Origin: Paragordius varius
Taxonomy: Eukaryota; Nematomorpha
Assembly (NCBI GenBank): GCA_964247055.1
Contig: OZ176053.1
Location: 9,238,001-9,302,000 of the forward strand
DNA: 64,000 nucleotides
Reading direction: 5' to 3'
The notes beneath the pieces are model-generated. The model was not told where the DNA came from. It saw only the letters and a program-made list of their open reading frames with translations, and made no database searches. Position numbers and translations under genes: made by a program. Below, in pieces: positions 20,711 through 32,465 of the stretch; within the stretch, counting starts at the first letter, position 1; each line of letters starts with the position of its first letter.

Positions 20711-21725
20711 TTTATATAATCTCATTAAAAATGTATCAGGATATTATGGTGCTTTTGTTTTGACTCCTACCAATGATTTAAGAAAATTATGTCACTTTTG
20801 TGGGAACTAATTCATATTAAATAGCAATATATGCAAAAATATTGCTAAATAAGTTTTTTTTGGTAAGAGCTAAATGATTCATTATTACAAAAAATATCAC
20901 TATATATCAACTATTTATAAAAAAGCGAAAAAACATTTTTATGAAATTTATTTTTAGACGAGTGCTCCAAAAGTCCCAATTTTTTACCCTAATTGTGGGT
21001 TCTCACTTTAAAAATGCGAAAATGCCGAGAGCGATAGTTTTGAATTATGCTAATGACATCAAAATATGTTTTTCATGGAGATTTTTCTTAATAATTAAAT
21101 TTATAGCAAAATTTTGTTTAAGCTGACATTATTTAATTTTGAGACATGATGGAAACGATTAAACACTCTTTAAACTTCGATTCAAATTGGGGAATGTATA
21201 TACCCCACAGATTATATTTAAGATGATATTTTAACAAGTTACTGAAATAAACGGTCCAAATTTGAATTGAATGTTATATCCTAATAAAATTATATAAATA
21301 AGTGATATATCTAAATAAAACTTTTTGAAAAAATCCATATCAAACTACTTCGACCCCATTTTTATTTTCATCATTTTTGCAAATTATCGTGTTTTCAAAA
21401 GCAAAGCATAAAGCTAATATATTATTTAAATCCCATCTAATATTGATAGAAACAAATGATTTATTTTGTATTTTTTTAATTGTACCTTTTGCATATATGT
21501 CATGTTGACTTTATTTTCACCTTTGGATTTTACTATAAAATAAGTAATATTAATTATTTTGGAATTCTTTATATTTCGGTTCATTAATGTTATATAAGTG
21601 TAAACATGTGCCATTTTGGTTCATTTCATATTTTTTGAAGTATTTAATTGTAAACAGCGGGATATTCAACGAACCCAATTTGAACCGAAGGGCTCAAATA
21701 TATGTGTTGTATTCAAGTATCAAGA

Positions 21726-21971
21726 CAGGGGTGATGGCTTCGCGGGTCGAATAATATATATTGGCGTTTATAATAATTTGTTAGTTTCAAACGTAAGATC
21801 GTAAAATGCCAACACAATATAAAATTGCCAATTGGTTACGTGTATTTGAAAAATTTGTTCAAGAATTATTATCAATTTGAACATATTGTCAGAATTTTGC
21901 ATATTATGGATGTTTAAATTCTTCACGGGCCGCACATAAAGCCTCGGAACGCCGCCTGTTGAAAGCCCCTG
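21726..21971. mobile_element. Probable hAT-like MITE
   Basis: It starts CAGGGGTGATGGCTTCGCGG and ends with the complement of CAGGGGCTTTCAACAGGCGG, the pattern seen in hAT miniature elements. The right flank CTCTAAGA fits a Buster-type nnnTAnnn target, but the left flank TATCAAGA matches it at only four of eight bases, so a target duplication is not supported. Confidence 0.5.
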
Positions 21972-22272
21972 CTCTAAGATATTACAAAATATATTTTCTA
22001 TATGATTCCATGTTGAACGATTTTATCAGAACTTTAATAAAAAGTTTTATTTGCTTTTTAATTCAATTTTCGTAAAAACAATTTATAACATAAGTATTAG
22101 GATGAACAAATATTATAATTAAATTTTTAGATGATGAAATGTTAAGCTTCATTATATACCGTTTTTATACTGCTTGAAAATAAAGAAGTGAGGTCCGATC
22201 AATTTGTTCTAAAAATCAATTGCTTGCCAAAGTAGGCATTTTTAAAAATAATTTGAATGTCACAATCTAGCA

Positions 22273-22991
22273 CAGTCGTTCCCAACCTATTTAATTCATG
22301 CCCCACCATATTTATAAAAAATTTTTGCCCTACCAATGATAAAAATGCAACAATTATTCTAATAATATTATAAGCATTCAAAATTTCTTGATACTAAAAT
22401 TAGCAAAGTATTATTTAATATTTAAATCGTATTTAAATCTTATTCCTGCACTTTTATCGGATGCGTTATTACATCAACTGTTAATGGATTTATTGTTGAG
22501 TTAACTGACCATTTAGATAAAGGATCTGTAAAGTATTTAGCGAATTCCTCCACTAGATTGCAAATTAAACTATTCAAATATAATGAATGCATAATTTATG
22601 ATAGCCTTGTTGGTCGAATTAAAGGTCGGAAATTAAACGAATTATTTTTCCGTTAATCGATAAACGCACTTTTATAAATGCATTTATCTAATCAAGATAC
22701 AATATTATAATAACCTTGCAATTTTAGATTTAACTTAATCAGATTTTCAAAAAATGAACTAAATAAAAGAATTATAGTTTAAAATCTGAATTCGAAAAAT
22801 CACGATAGAGTTCCAATTTTTCTCTGATCGTCCACAAAAATTAAAACATATATCAGATTCCCCTTCGATGACATAATATTAAATAAACCAATTATCAATT
22901 AATAAACAGTGTGTTTATTAACACTTTTAACGTTGTTTCTCCAAAACTTTCGACCACCTAGATTTTTCTACGCCCCTTTTGGGAACTACTG
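22273..22991. mobile_element. hAT (Buster-type) non-autonomous element
   Basis: The ends are CAGTCGTTCCCAACC and TTTTGGGAACTACTG, flanked by a perfect 8-bp duplication ATCTAGCA (22,265-22,272 and 22,992-22,999). The duplication follows the nnnTAnnn rule described for the Buster family of hAT transposons. At 719 bp with no transposase frame, it is non-autonomous. Confidence 0.85.
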
Positions 22992-23905
22992 ATCTAGCAT
23001 TTATACGCAACTTCGGATTTTTTGTGTTTACTAGTAATTAAACAGCCTATTTTATACTGGACCACAGCTTTGCGGGCCCGACATTCAAAATAGTTTATAA
23101 AAATATATGTTTATAGTATATGCTATAATGCTATATACTATTTGGTATATTTTGGAATGAAGAATTTAGCTTTCAACGAAAAAATATTTTAGCACAACAC
23201 AATGTCCACAAAAACAATATCTTTAGCGGGATATTATTTTGGAAAATGCAGGATTATCATAATGTTTTTGTTAAGCCCTTACGAGTGAGTTAAAAAAGTC
23301 ATTTTGTGATTACTATTTTATAAAAGTATCAAAATTTGCACACAATTTGCTATAAAATATTAAAATTTTGATGTGGACTACAAAAGCCACAAATTTTCGG
23401 GAGAATGGGCAAAATAACCCCTAAAATGGTGTTGAGCGATAAAAATTATATATATATATATATAAACTTAATTAAATCCAAAAAAGTTTTTTTATGGCTA
23501 AATTTTGAAAAACTTTATAAAAGTTTGGTGAAGCAAGTTTTCTGGTATTTGAAGCATGGTGGAAAAGATAGAAAACAATTTTTTATATAATTCATAGATG
23601 CACATTTTTATGTGCTCAGATTTTTTATCATAACTTTTATTCGGTTTAGTTTAAATTTAATATTAAATGTCTTTTCACAAAAAATATAAATAATTTTGAG
23701 ACAACCAATTTTTTAATCAAAATTCTGAGGTGATAGAAAACGTTAAGATCCAATTATATAGGAAAAATGTTTTTATTATATCTTAAAGAGTTTTTGTGCC
23801 GTTTTGAATTTTTAAATACCATAAAATATGGTTTATCCGCATGCTAAAATAATTTATTAACAGATTATGCATATTTACAAAGAATTTTAATTTCATAATC
23901 TAGTA

Positions 23906-24113
23906 CAGTGATACTCAAACCGCGGCTCACGGGCCGTATGTCTCTTCAAAAGTTTTTCACATGGCCTTGAATTATTATAAAAAAATTGTTTTATTTATTT
24001 TAAATATATATGGCAGCAAATTCGCCAAACAGCTATGAAAATCGTATCGGTATTATATTGAGTATGATAAATATTTTTTCCGGCCCCATAAATATTTTTC
24101 GTGACTACCACTG
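23906..24113. mobile_element. hAT MITE
   Basis: Ends CAGTGATACTCAAACCGCGG and CGTGACTACCACTG are flanked by ATCTAGTA (23,898-23,905) and ATCTAGCA (24,114-24,121), an 8-bp duplication with one mismatch. The 208-bp body is non-coding. The target is essentially the same eight bases used by the element at 22,273-22,991. Confidence 0.8.
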
Positions 24114-24671
24114 ATCTAGCATAAGTTAATGATTATTATCGCAAAACCTAGGCATTTTGACGTTTATTTGAAAACTACCCATTTTAGAGAAGGGCAAAAA
24201 TTTAGAGACTAAAATTAATAAAAATATTCTTTATTTTAAATATATAGTATAAAATATATTATTTTTTAGGACTAAAGTCTTTAGCCCTCGCCAAATAATT
24301 AGCATAACCACAAAATTTGTTGTTTTGTTTATGTGAAGCAATTACCACTGGCAAAAACTTTCTTAAATCTCATAAGGCCCAAAACTAAAAGCAGACTCTA
24401 TTATAAACATCACGCTCAAAAACGTTAAAGCGGTATGAAAATGATTACTGAACATTGTTATTGCTTTTTATGGATTAAACCCGAAACCATTTTTGTGGTA
24501 CCAGAATTAGAACAATCAGCTTTCTCGGCAACGTTTTGAAATCATAAAACAGGACAAAGCCGTTTTCAAAAAGGGAACAATGTTTTGATTCCAAAACTCA
24601 TTTTTTTATGTTTGGTAAATTTTAAATAACCTTAACCTTATTTTTCTGTTTTATTTAATTCATAAAAGACT

Positions 24672-24770
24672 AATTTTTTTTATAACACACCATACAATGT
24701 TTCTGAAAATTTAGGAAAAAATATTTCTAATTTTTTTATAAAACACCATACAATGTTTCTGAAAATTTAG
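24672..24770. repeat. Tandem duplication of a 56-bp unit
   Basis: The stretch containing ACCATACAATGTTTCTGAAA followed by ATTTAGG occurs twice in direct orientation with a spacing of about 56 bp. No function is evident. Confidence 0.6.
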
Positions 24771-27700
24771 GCTCTCTATATATGAAACCGAAATCAAAAT
24801 CATTGGACTAAAAAATACGGCAACAAATTTTTTGGCAAAATTTTTTTTTGAACCCGTAACAATTTTGTCTAATCCGTTTAAAATTTTTATAAACAGGAAC
24901 CGAACATAACAAAAAGGAATCATAATCCAAACTCGGTTGGTAATCTCTTGTTTTAATTTTCGTGTATTATTTATTGGCAAGTGGAAATAATCGTGTTTTA
25001 AATGCAAACGTTCACTTGCACCCGATTTTATCCGCTTTGTATAAAAAATCCAACTGTATTTAAATTAAAATTTTCATACCGTTCTTTACTACAAAGACCT
25101 TTTCATTATCTCAGATACTTTAAATCCCAATATTTATTTACACTATTTGGCCCTTTTGATTTACATTATTTTAAATCGTAATATTGATTTGCTTCAAAAT
25201 AGGGGCATCGTTTTTGCGATGAGTAGGCACCTAAAGAAACATACTATGAATTGATAGGGTTAAAAATTTCTATTATATACAAGAAGTATTTGTACTCATT
25301 TCGCCACCATTCTTTCCAAAGTAATATTTTATTTTATTGACATTTGCAATGGTGTGAAGATATTAAGAAAAGATGAAAATATTTTTATGACTACATGGTA
25401 TTAATTGGCTAATTTATGGCTATTTTATTGGATGCACATTCTGCACGCGCAGTATAGCAAAAATGCATTTTTATTAGCTTGGGTAATAAATAAAAGAAAT
25501 ATTCCAAAATACGTTTTTGGGAACGAAAAATTGGATAAAAACTAAAAGGTAAATATTCATTGAAAGTTTTTAAATGGATGAGTATTATACTAACCATGTT
25601 AATCAAAATAAAAGATTTTAATCCCACAATATAAATATTTTTTTTAGGTTTTATCCTATATTTTACGATATTTTGGGTTATAGGTTATTAATGATTTTAC
25701 ACGATTGACTTAAACGCTAAAATGCGCGAAACTGCCCACCTAAAAATATCGCATATCCGCAAGTGCTTGATACCCAAATAATTAATATTTTTTCAAAGAT
25801 AATTATTTTTCGATATCAGTACCGAATTATATACAGAAAAAAGTGTTTTAATACCGTTTGCAGACCATTTTTCAAATTACCTAAAGTACGCTTCAAAAAT
25901 AATCTAATTTTTTTAGCAAAATGTGTATTAATTTAAAAGGAAAATGACACAATTTAGCATAAATTAATATTAATTGTTATCGCGCAATCTCGGTTTACGT
26001 TAATTTAAAGAACACTGCTCTATTTTAATATGTTTTAAAATTGACACTTTCACAGCCCTCAAAAATTTAACATTCATTATAATTATTTTTCTTTTTAAAT
26101 ATAGTTTATGATAGAATTTAGTTATGTTTGGAACAAATCATTTAGTTTTCAAAAAATTATTCTTTAGGCCGATTTTATGATATTTCGGTCACCATTATCA
26201 CAAAAGTAGAAATAAATTTTTGAAAAGACTCGTATTCAATTCCCAAAGCCATAAACATCAGTATCCTGCTATATTTTTTTGTCAGAATATATACAATTCA
26301 TCATAATATATGATAAACTATGCGTGATGCATATATATTTGTATTTAATTTTAGAGAATTTTTTTGCAAACATGTTCCTCCCAATCTAAGTTAGGGATAT
26401 ATGTATAAAAAGTTATCCTTTGTCATTTCTATTATTGGCTAACAACCCACTTTATTGTTTTCAAGTATCTTTTTAGTCACCAAAAAGTAATTATTCTAAC
26501 ATTAGTTAGAATACTGGCCAGCAATATTAGTTTAAAGCACTTAGAGGTAGGAAGAATGGTTTGAGATTCAAAATAGATTGGATAATGTATGGCATACTGA
26601 AGATATCAAAATTTTTAAATGTTATAGCAATTATAATTTTGAGTAATTTATTACGTTTTATTATATTTAGGGGTATTTTAAGGGTAATTATACGATATTT
26701 CATAATTTCGTTTTTTCTAATTGAATTTTTGTGGTATTATTTTAATTTTTTTTAAAGGAGTTAAAATATTTTTTAAACAAATTTATTAGCTTTAGGCATA
26801 CCTATTTAAGATTTTTTAAGCCAAATTGTTTTTTATGTTTATATGGAATATCATTATTTTTGATAATAAAAACAAGTCAATATTATATAGTTTTGTTGTT
26901 AATATATAATGGATATACATTTTAATTCGATTAACGCGAAAATCTATGCATTTACCATGCCTTTCAAACAAAAGTACAGGATTTGGCTCCAAAAAATGAC
27001 AGGATATTGTTTATAGGTTTTTGGTATTTTATTTCTTTGTGATCAAAAATCGGCATTTTTGAAGAAATTACCCTGTTTAAAGTTGACGGAGATTATAAAA
27101 GATTTTTTTGGCGTGGGCTCATATGTTTTAGATATTTAAAAAAATAATCTTTATACTTATATTTATGCAATATTTTTTGTTAAAAGCACTATGCATATTT
27201 AGTAAAAAGCTATGCGTGATTTGCGGCTTTGTGGTTTTTACCTGTAAAATATCGATTATTTTCAGATTTTCTGTATTTTATAGAAACAATAACCCCATGA
27301 AGGTTAAAAACCTTTTAATGCTAATGGTATAAAATTATCTTATAGCATTGACAAAATTTATAATTTATTTTTAATGTATAAAAATATTACCGCATTAATT
27401 CAAGAAAGATCTGACAATTAGAATCTCTTTAAAAAGCTAACATGTTAATTATAATTTAAATTTGATGTTGCGAAAAATATAAGCAAGAGGTAGGGAGAAA
27501 TCTTATATTAACCAATATCAGACTAAATTTTATATAAATATACCAAAATTACTCGATGAAACCGTAATAAACCTCTTTTCTACTAAGTAGGTTAAATTAC
27601 CATGAGGTGTTATAGCCAAAATACCCAAACTATATGTAAAAAGTTCCTTTAAGTTTAACCCTTAATACTTTAATGGTTGTGTAATTTGGTAGTATGATTA

Positions 27701-27790
27701 TGATTTAATTCAATTAAGAAAATTGAAATTAAGCCAGTTATTAACATACCCATTATTTGAGGAACTTATTTTTGGTTTACATTTAAAATA

Positions 27791-28186
27791 AGAGTGCCCA
27801 ACATGCGGCCCTTTGCGACATTCTGCGCTGCCCGTTTAAGAATTTAAAAATAGCAAATAAAATTTAAATTCCACAATTTACAAAATATTTCATTCACGAA
27901 ATCTTGGTAAAATACTAAAAATAATATCTTTCCCTTTAAATTTTAGGTTTACATGTCATGTACAGGTCTTAATTTATTCGGCATTATTTTATTTATTGCT
28001 TCGATTTCTCAAACACCATTGATTGTTTGTAAAGGGTTACATTAATTTTTTTTGTGCCATTAAATATTTATTAATTAGATTTTTAGAGTATTATCGGTTT
28101 TTTATGTTCATGTTTTTAAAAAATTCGGCCTACCGCATTTTTTGAATCGAAAATGTGACCCTTTAAGCTTCTGTTGGACATCCCAG
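27791..28186. mobile_element. Possible hAT-like MITE
   Basis: The left part, GTGCCCAACATGCGGCCC, and the right part, whose complement is GGGATGTCCAACAGAAGC, resemble the paired ends of hAT miniature elements. The repeats are imperfect and no target duplication is seen. Confidence 0.4.
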
Positions 28187-29026
28187 ATTTCACATATATA
28201 AAATATTTGGAAAGTAATATTATGTATATATTTAATTATTTTAAGGCATGCCTAAATTGGAATCTATTTATTCCATTATTATTTATTCAATTTATATTTT
28301 GCACGCTATTTATATATTATAAAATATGAATATAAATATAAAAGAAACAATATTTAATGTCAGTAGAGCTATACAAAGTATCCTAAGTTTTTTGTCCAAA
28401 ATATAATATTTGTAAAAAGTTTTCTCCCTTTTACATCCATATCCTGGAAAATTATTGATCTATCTTTTATTAAATTTTTACTTATATAAGAAGTGTATTT
28501 TTAATAAGAGGAAAGTGATGAAATGTCATCACACCAACAAATCCTAATTGAATTTGCGATATTTTGTGTGTTCTAAAGAAGGGCAAACTTATATATATAG
28601 ATATTATGTTTTGACATTGAAAGCAAAGTATTATTAATATAAGTATGGAAAATGTGTCATATCATATTGCATATTTCATACATAATTTATGAGATAGATA
28701 AGCTTTTATTCCTGAATAAATTTTTACCCATCATCCTAACTAAGATATTTGGAATAAATTATTTTTAGTTTGACTTGCAAATGCCTATGAAATCATGTAA
28801 AAAGCAAACTATTCTAAACTTTTGCATATTTACATATAATATATATATTAAGTTAATTAAATTATTTTTGGAAATAAAATTAACATATCACACACAGAAA
28901 AAACCATTATATATTTAAAAAATATTGGTTTAGCGCATGGGATATTTTTAATCACATAAATATTAAAAGCATAATCTACGCCTTTACTTTTTGGTTAATT
29001 TTATTTTCAACATTTTCATTGTGGCA

Positions 29027-32000
29027 ATGCCATATTTCATCAGCATGATCAAATATTTTATAATAATTTTTAGCATAGTTGCGAAATTATATGCAATTGA
29101 GTCGATGCAAATATCCTTAAAAGTTCAAAAAAATATCCCAATTTCAACAAAAATTTTAAATCTGGATGAGTATATGTCTTCATTATTTAGTTTTGGCTTA
29201 ACCGCTGATACTACCAAGCACTATATATTAAATAGTACAATTGATTCGAATCCATTTTGTCTTGATAATCAAAACATCTTAATTGTCTGCAATCCTCTTA
29301 TTCCCAAAATCAAATATTTTAATTTCATCATTTTGAGTAATAATAATAGTCTGCTCAATTTCGTTACAAAAATCATAATTAACATTGAAATAGTAGATTT
29401 GAATGATAACGCTATTTTTGTCGTACCACAAAGTTTATATGTTAAAATTCCAGAAAATTTAGGTGCATTAAATACAATGGATAAAAATGACATACCGATC
29501 GGTAAAATTTTAGCATATATTTTACCGATAGGTGATATAAAGAGAAGATTGAGATACGCAATTCAAAGTGGAAATGATGATAACATTTTTATTTTGGATC
29601 CATTTTCTGGCATTATATATTTTACCTCAAAATCGGAATTAGATTTTGAAAGGGAGTCTTTATATATTCTTATCATAAAAGTAGAGGATGTAACTGACCC
29701 GCATCTCCGAATCACCACAACTCTGAAAATCGAAGTGACCGATGTAAACGATAACAAACCCCAATTTTATGGGAATGAAGTTGAAATAACACTCAGTGTC
29801 CCTGAGGACACAGGTATTGGGACAAATTTATTCACATTCAGAGCATTTGATTTGGACAGTAGTGAAAATGGTCATTTTACTTTTACATTGTCCACGATGG
29901 ATGACTCAATGAAAAATTATAGTTCTCAATTACCATTTATAATTATGGCTAATGGTACCTTAATTTTGATCAATAATTTGAATTACGAACAAACAAACAG
30001 CTATGATTTCTTTGTTGTAGTAAAAGATCGCGGACAAATTCCTCTTAGCAATAAAGCGCATGTAATAGTCCAAGTCAAAGACGTAAATGACAATCCACCA
30101 TACTGTTTGCATCAAACAAATAATTTTAACATATCTGAAATGACTGCTGTGGGTACACTTATAGATAGTCAATTTCAAATTGGTGATTTAGATGTCAAAC
30201 CCAATTTCCAATTTTCCCTTTTACCAATCGATGGTAACGATGTTAATGCTACTAAATATTTTGAGCCTATTTCATTGGGCACCAATCAACAAACGAAAAT
30301 AACCACACTAGGACTGGTATTAATTCACTCTCTGGTAAATTCTCCAATACGTGACTTTTATTATGTGTTGCAAATTAAGGATGATATTTATGTGGTAACA
30401 TGTAATGTAACAATCCACATAATAGATGAAAACAATAATGCACCAACGTTTCCCTTCTCACATTATAAGATACATGTGAAAGAAAATGTCTATACTCCCA
30501 CAGAAATCCTACGATTGCAGGCAAATGATAAAGATTGGGGCCAGAATGGCAAAATACAATATACATTGGATTCTTCGTCATCATCTGTTAATCCGCTTGA
30601 AACATTTACTATTGATAAGGATACCGGCATCATTTATGTGAATAAGACGTTGGATAGAGAATATACCGACACTTTTAACCTTATAGTGTTGGCTAACGAT
30701 GGTGGTACACCAATGAAAACGGGTATTACGCATTTAACAGTTGTGGTGGAAGATGTGAATGATAATGCCCCCATCTTTGTCAATAATATTATCTTAGGGC
30801 AGAAATTTCTATCACATGCAAACATCACATCTTACACTAATGATGTGGTCGAAAACGTTCAAAATAACACATTGTTAGGCCAAATCAAAGCTATAGATAA
30901 TGATTTGGGGCAAAATGGAGCTATAAATTATTATTTTATAAATTTGTTTGGCGCTAAAGTTTCGCATTTGGAATTTTTTAGAATTGACCATGAAACAGGC
31001 CATATATATACTCATTATCTTGAGGACACACATATTATTGATAGGGAACTCGTTTCACATTATGCTCTTAAGGTAATGGCAATAGATAAAGCGGATGATA
31101 TAAGTCAACGGCTCAATAATACGATTTGGTACAATATTTCGGTGTTAGATGTAGATGATAATTTGCCCAAATTTGTTGATTCATCGCTTTACATATCGGT
31201 CAAGGAAGAAAACGCTGTTGGTAAGCTTTTGGCTAGAGTTACTGTCACCGATCCCGATGAATTACAAAATGCCCAAACACAATGTTATCTACATTTTGAT
31301 AATGATCATTTGCAAGATACCTATCGTGATGTGTTTGAATTAGAAAAAAATGGAAATTTTGATTATGATCTCATTTTGCTGAAAAGTTTAGATTATGAAG
31401 CAGATTCTCCATTACTGTCTTTTCAAATATATTTACGACCATATAACGATAATGATAATAAAAATAATAATAGCAATAACTTGGTGGCAGATATTCTTAA
31501 TGTCTCACTCGAGATAATTGACATAAACGATAATCCACCCTTTACAAAAAATATGGCGATATATTTGACATATACTATGGATAATAATGGGTATCGACTT
31601 TTTTATCTATAACAAAAAATGAAAAAATACATTAACAAACGTTTAATTTTTATTTGATACTAACGAATTAAATGTTTGCCAACTTTATTCGGAATCACGT
31701 GTAAAATCCCTAATAACAAAAAAGTTTTATGCTTGAGAGTAACTTAAATTTGAAAATTTTAAAACCATTAGCCGGCACGCGACATGGCTACAAAGAGCTG
31801 TATGACTTTTTGTTTGAGTTAGGGGGATGATAACTAAATTTGGCCCTTGTAAGTCTCCTTAACTAGATTGCTTATACTAAGTATTGTAAATGTATTAAGT
31901 TATAAAAAATTTTAACGATAACCACAGTTTAAGTTTTTTATACTGTCATATATCCTTTTTAAAAATTTATTTTTTTCGTTAAATGGGTATAAATATTTGG

Positions 32001-32217
32001 TAAAGAATGTAAAAACAAGAGCTCTGTGGTATTAAGAATATCATATTCATCAAAAAAGTATAATACCATAAAGCTCTTGTTTTTTCCATTCTTTCCCAAA
32101 TATTATAATCATTTAACGAAAAAAATAAATTTTCGATAAAATAAAGGAGACATGACTGTAGATGTTTTAGAAAAATTCGTAGTTACTAATATTTTTTGGG
32201 TTGTGATATTAATTATA

Positions 32218-32255
<38 letters not shown>

Positions 32256-32465
32256 TTCTTTTAATAAGGCAAATCCGACGTTTTCAAATACCAGGATGGG
32301 ATTTAGACATTAATGATAAGCTCAACTACAACATATTATTTAATCATGAAAATGAATATATGTATCCTTATCTCTCAATTAAATCAATAAATGAATCCGG
32401 ATATTTGGAGATTAAACCTTTCAATTTTAGTTACGTGAGTTTGGAAATCCCTTTCATTGTTTCAG
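29027..32465 (+). CDS. CELSR-like exons 1 and 2: signal peptide and eight cadherin repeats
   Basis: Calcium-binding linker motifs recur at regular spacing: DLNDN (about residue 122), DVNDN (236), DVNDN (349), DENNN (465), DVNDN (574), DVDDN (706) and DINDN (831). An eighth repeat is completed in exon 2 (GWDLDINDKLNYNI). Matching DRE-type and D.D.GQNG motifs are present, for example LDREY, LDYEA and DLGQNG. The first repeat is degenerate. Exon 1 ends phase 2 at GG|gtatcg and exon 2 begins after AATAAG, next to an (AT)n run. Most of the ectodomain lies in a single 2.6-kb exon without stops, which argues against a pseudogene. Confidence 0.9.

Larger units (their letters stand above)
12910..21708. 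repeat. Large nested inverted repeat (about 8.8 kb)
   Basis: Outer arms 12,910-14,245 and 20,632-21,708 are inverted, diverged copies of each other. Matching landmarks include ATTCAAATTGGGTT (about 12,944 and, complemented, about 21,680), TTATTAGGATATAA (about 13,345 and 21,285) and TCGAAGTAGTTTGA (about 13,270 and 21,350). They stay in register over more than a kilobase. The space between is filled exactly by the TA-flanked element at 14,246-20,631. I could not find a target duplication for the outermost ends. The right arm near 20,740-20,900 also resembles the foldback at 481-3,014, which suggests a shared family. Confidence 0.7.
21980..29000. other. Gene-poor intergenic region
   Basis: No convincing gene is present. 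Small hAT-like elements (separate entries) lie at 22,273-22,991, 23,906-24,113 and 27,791-28,186. A 56-bp unit is duplicated at 24,672-24,770. The many short open frames are AT-rich noise with low-complexity translations. The last few hundred bases before 29,027 would hold the promoter and 5' leader of the CELSR-like gene, but I see no defining motif. Confidence 0.5.

Noticed and set aside
21980-29000. A hidden gene in the longest gene-free stretch
   Set aside because: No frame longer than about 100 codons and no recognisable motif; translations are Ile/Lys/Phe/Asn-rich noise.
29269-30828. Minus-strand frames of 64-74 codons
   Set aside because: They are antisense to the cadherin exon, which has strong repeat motifs.
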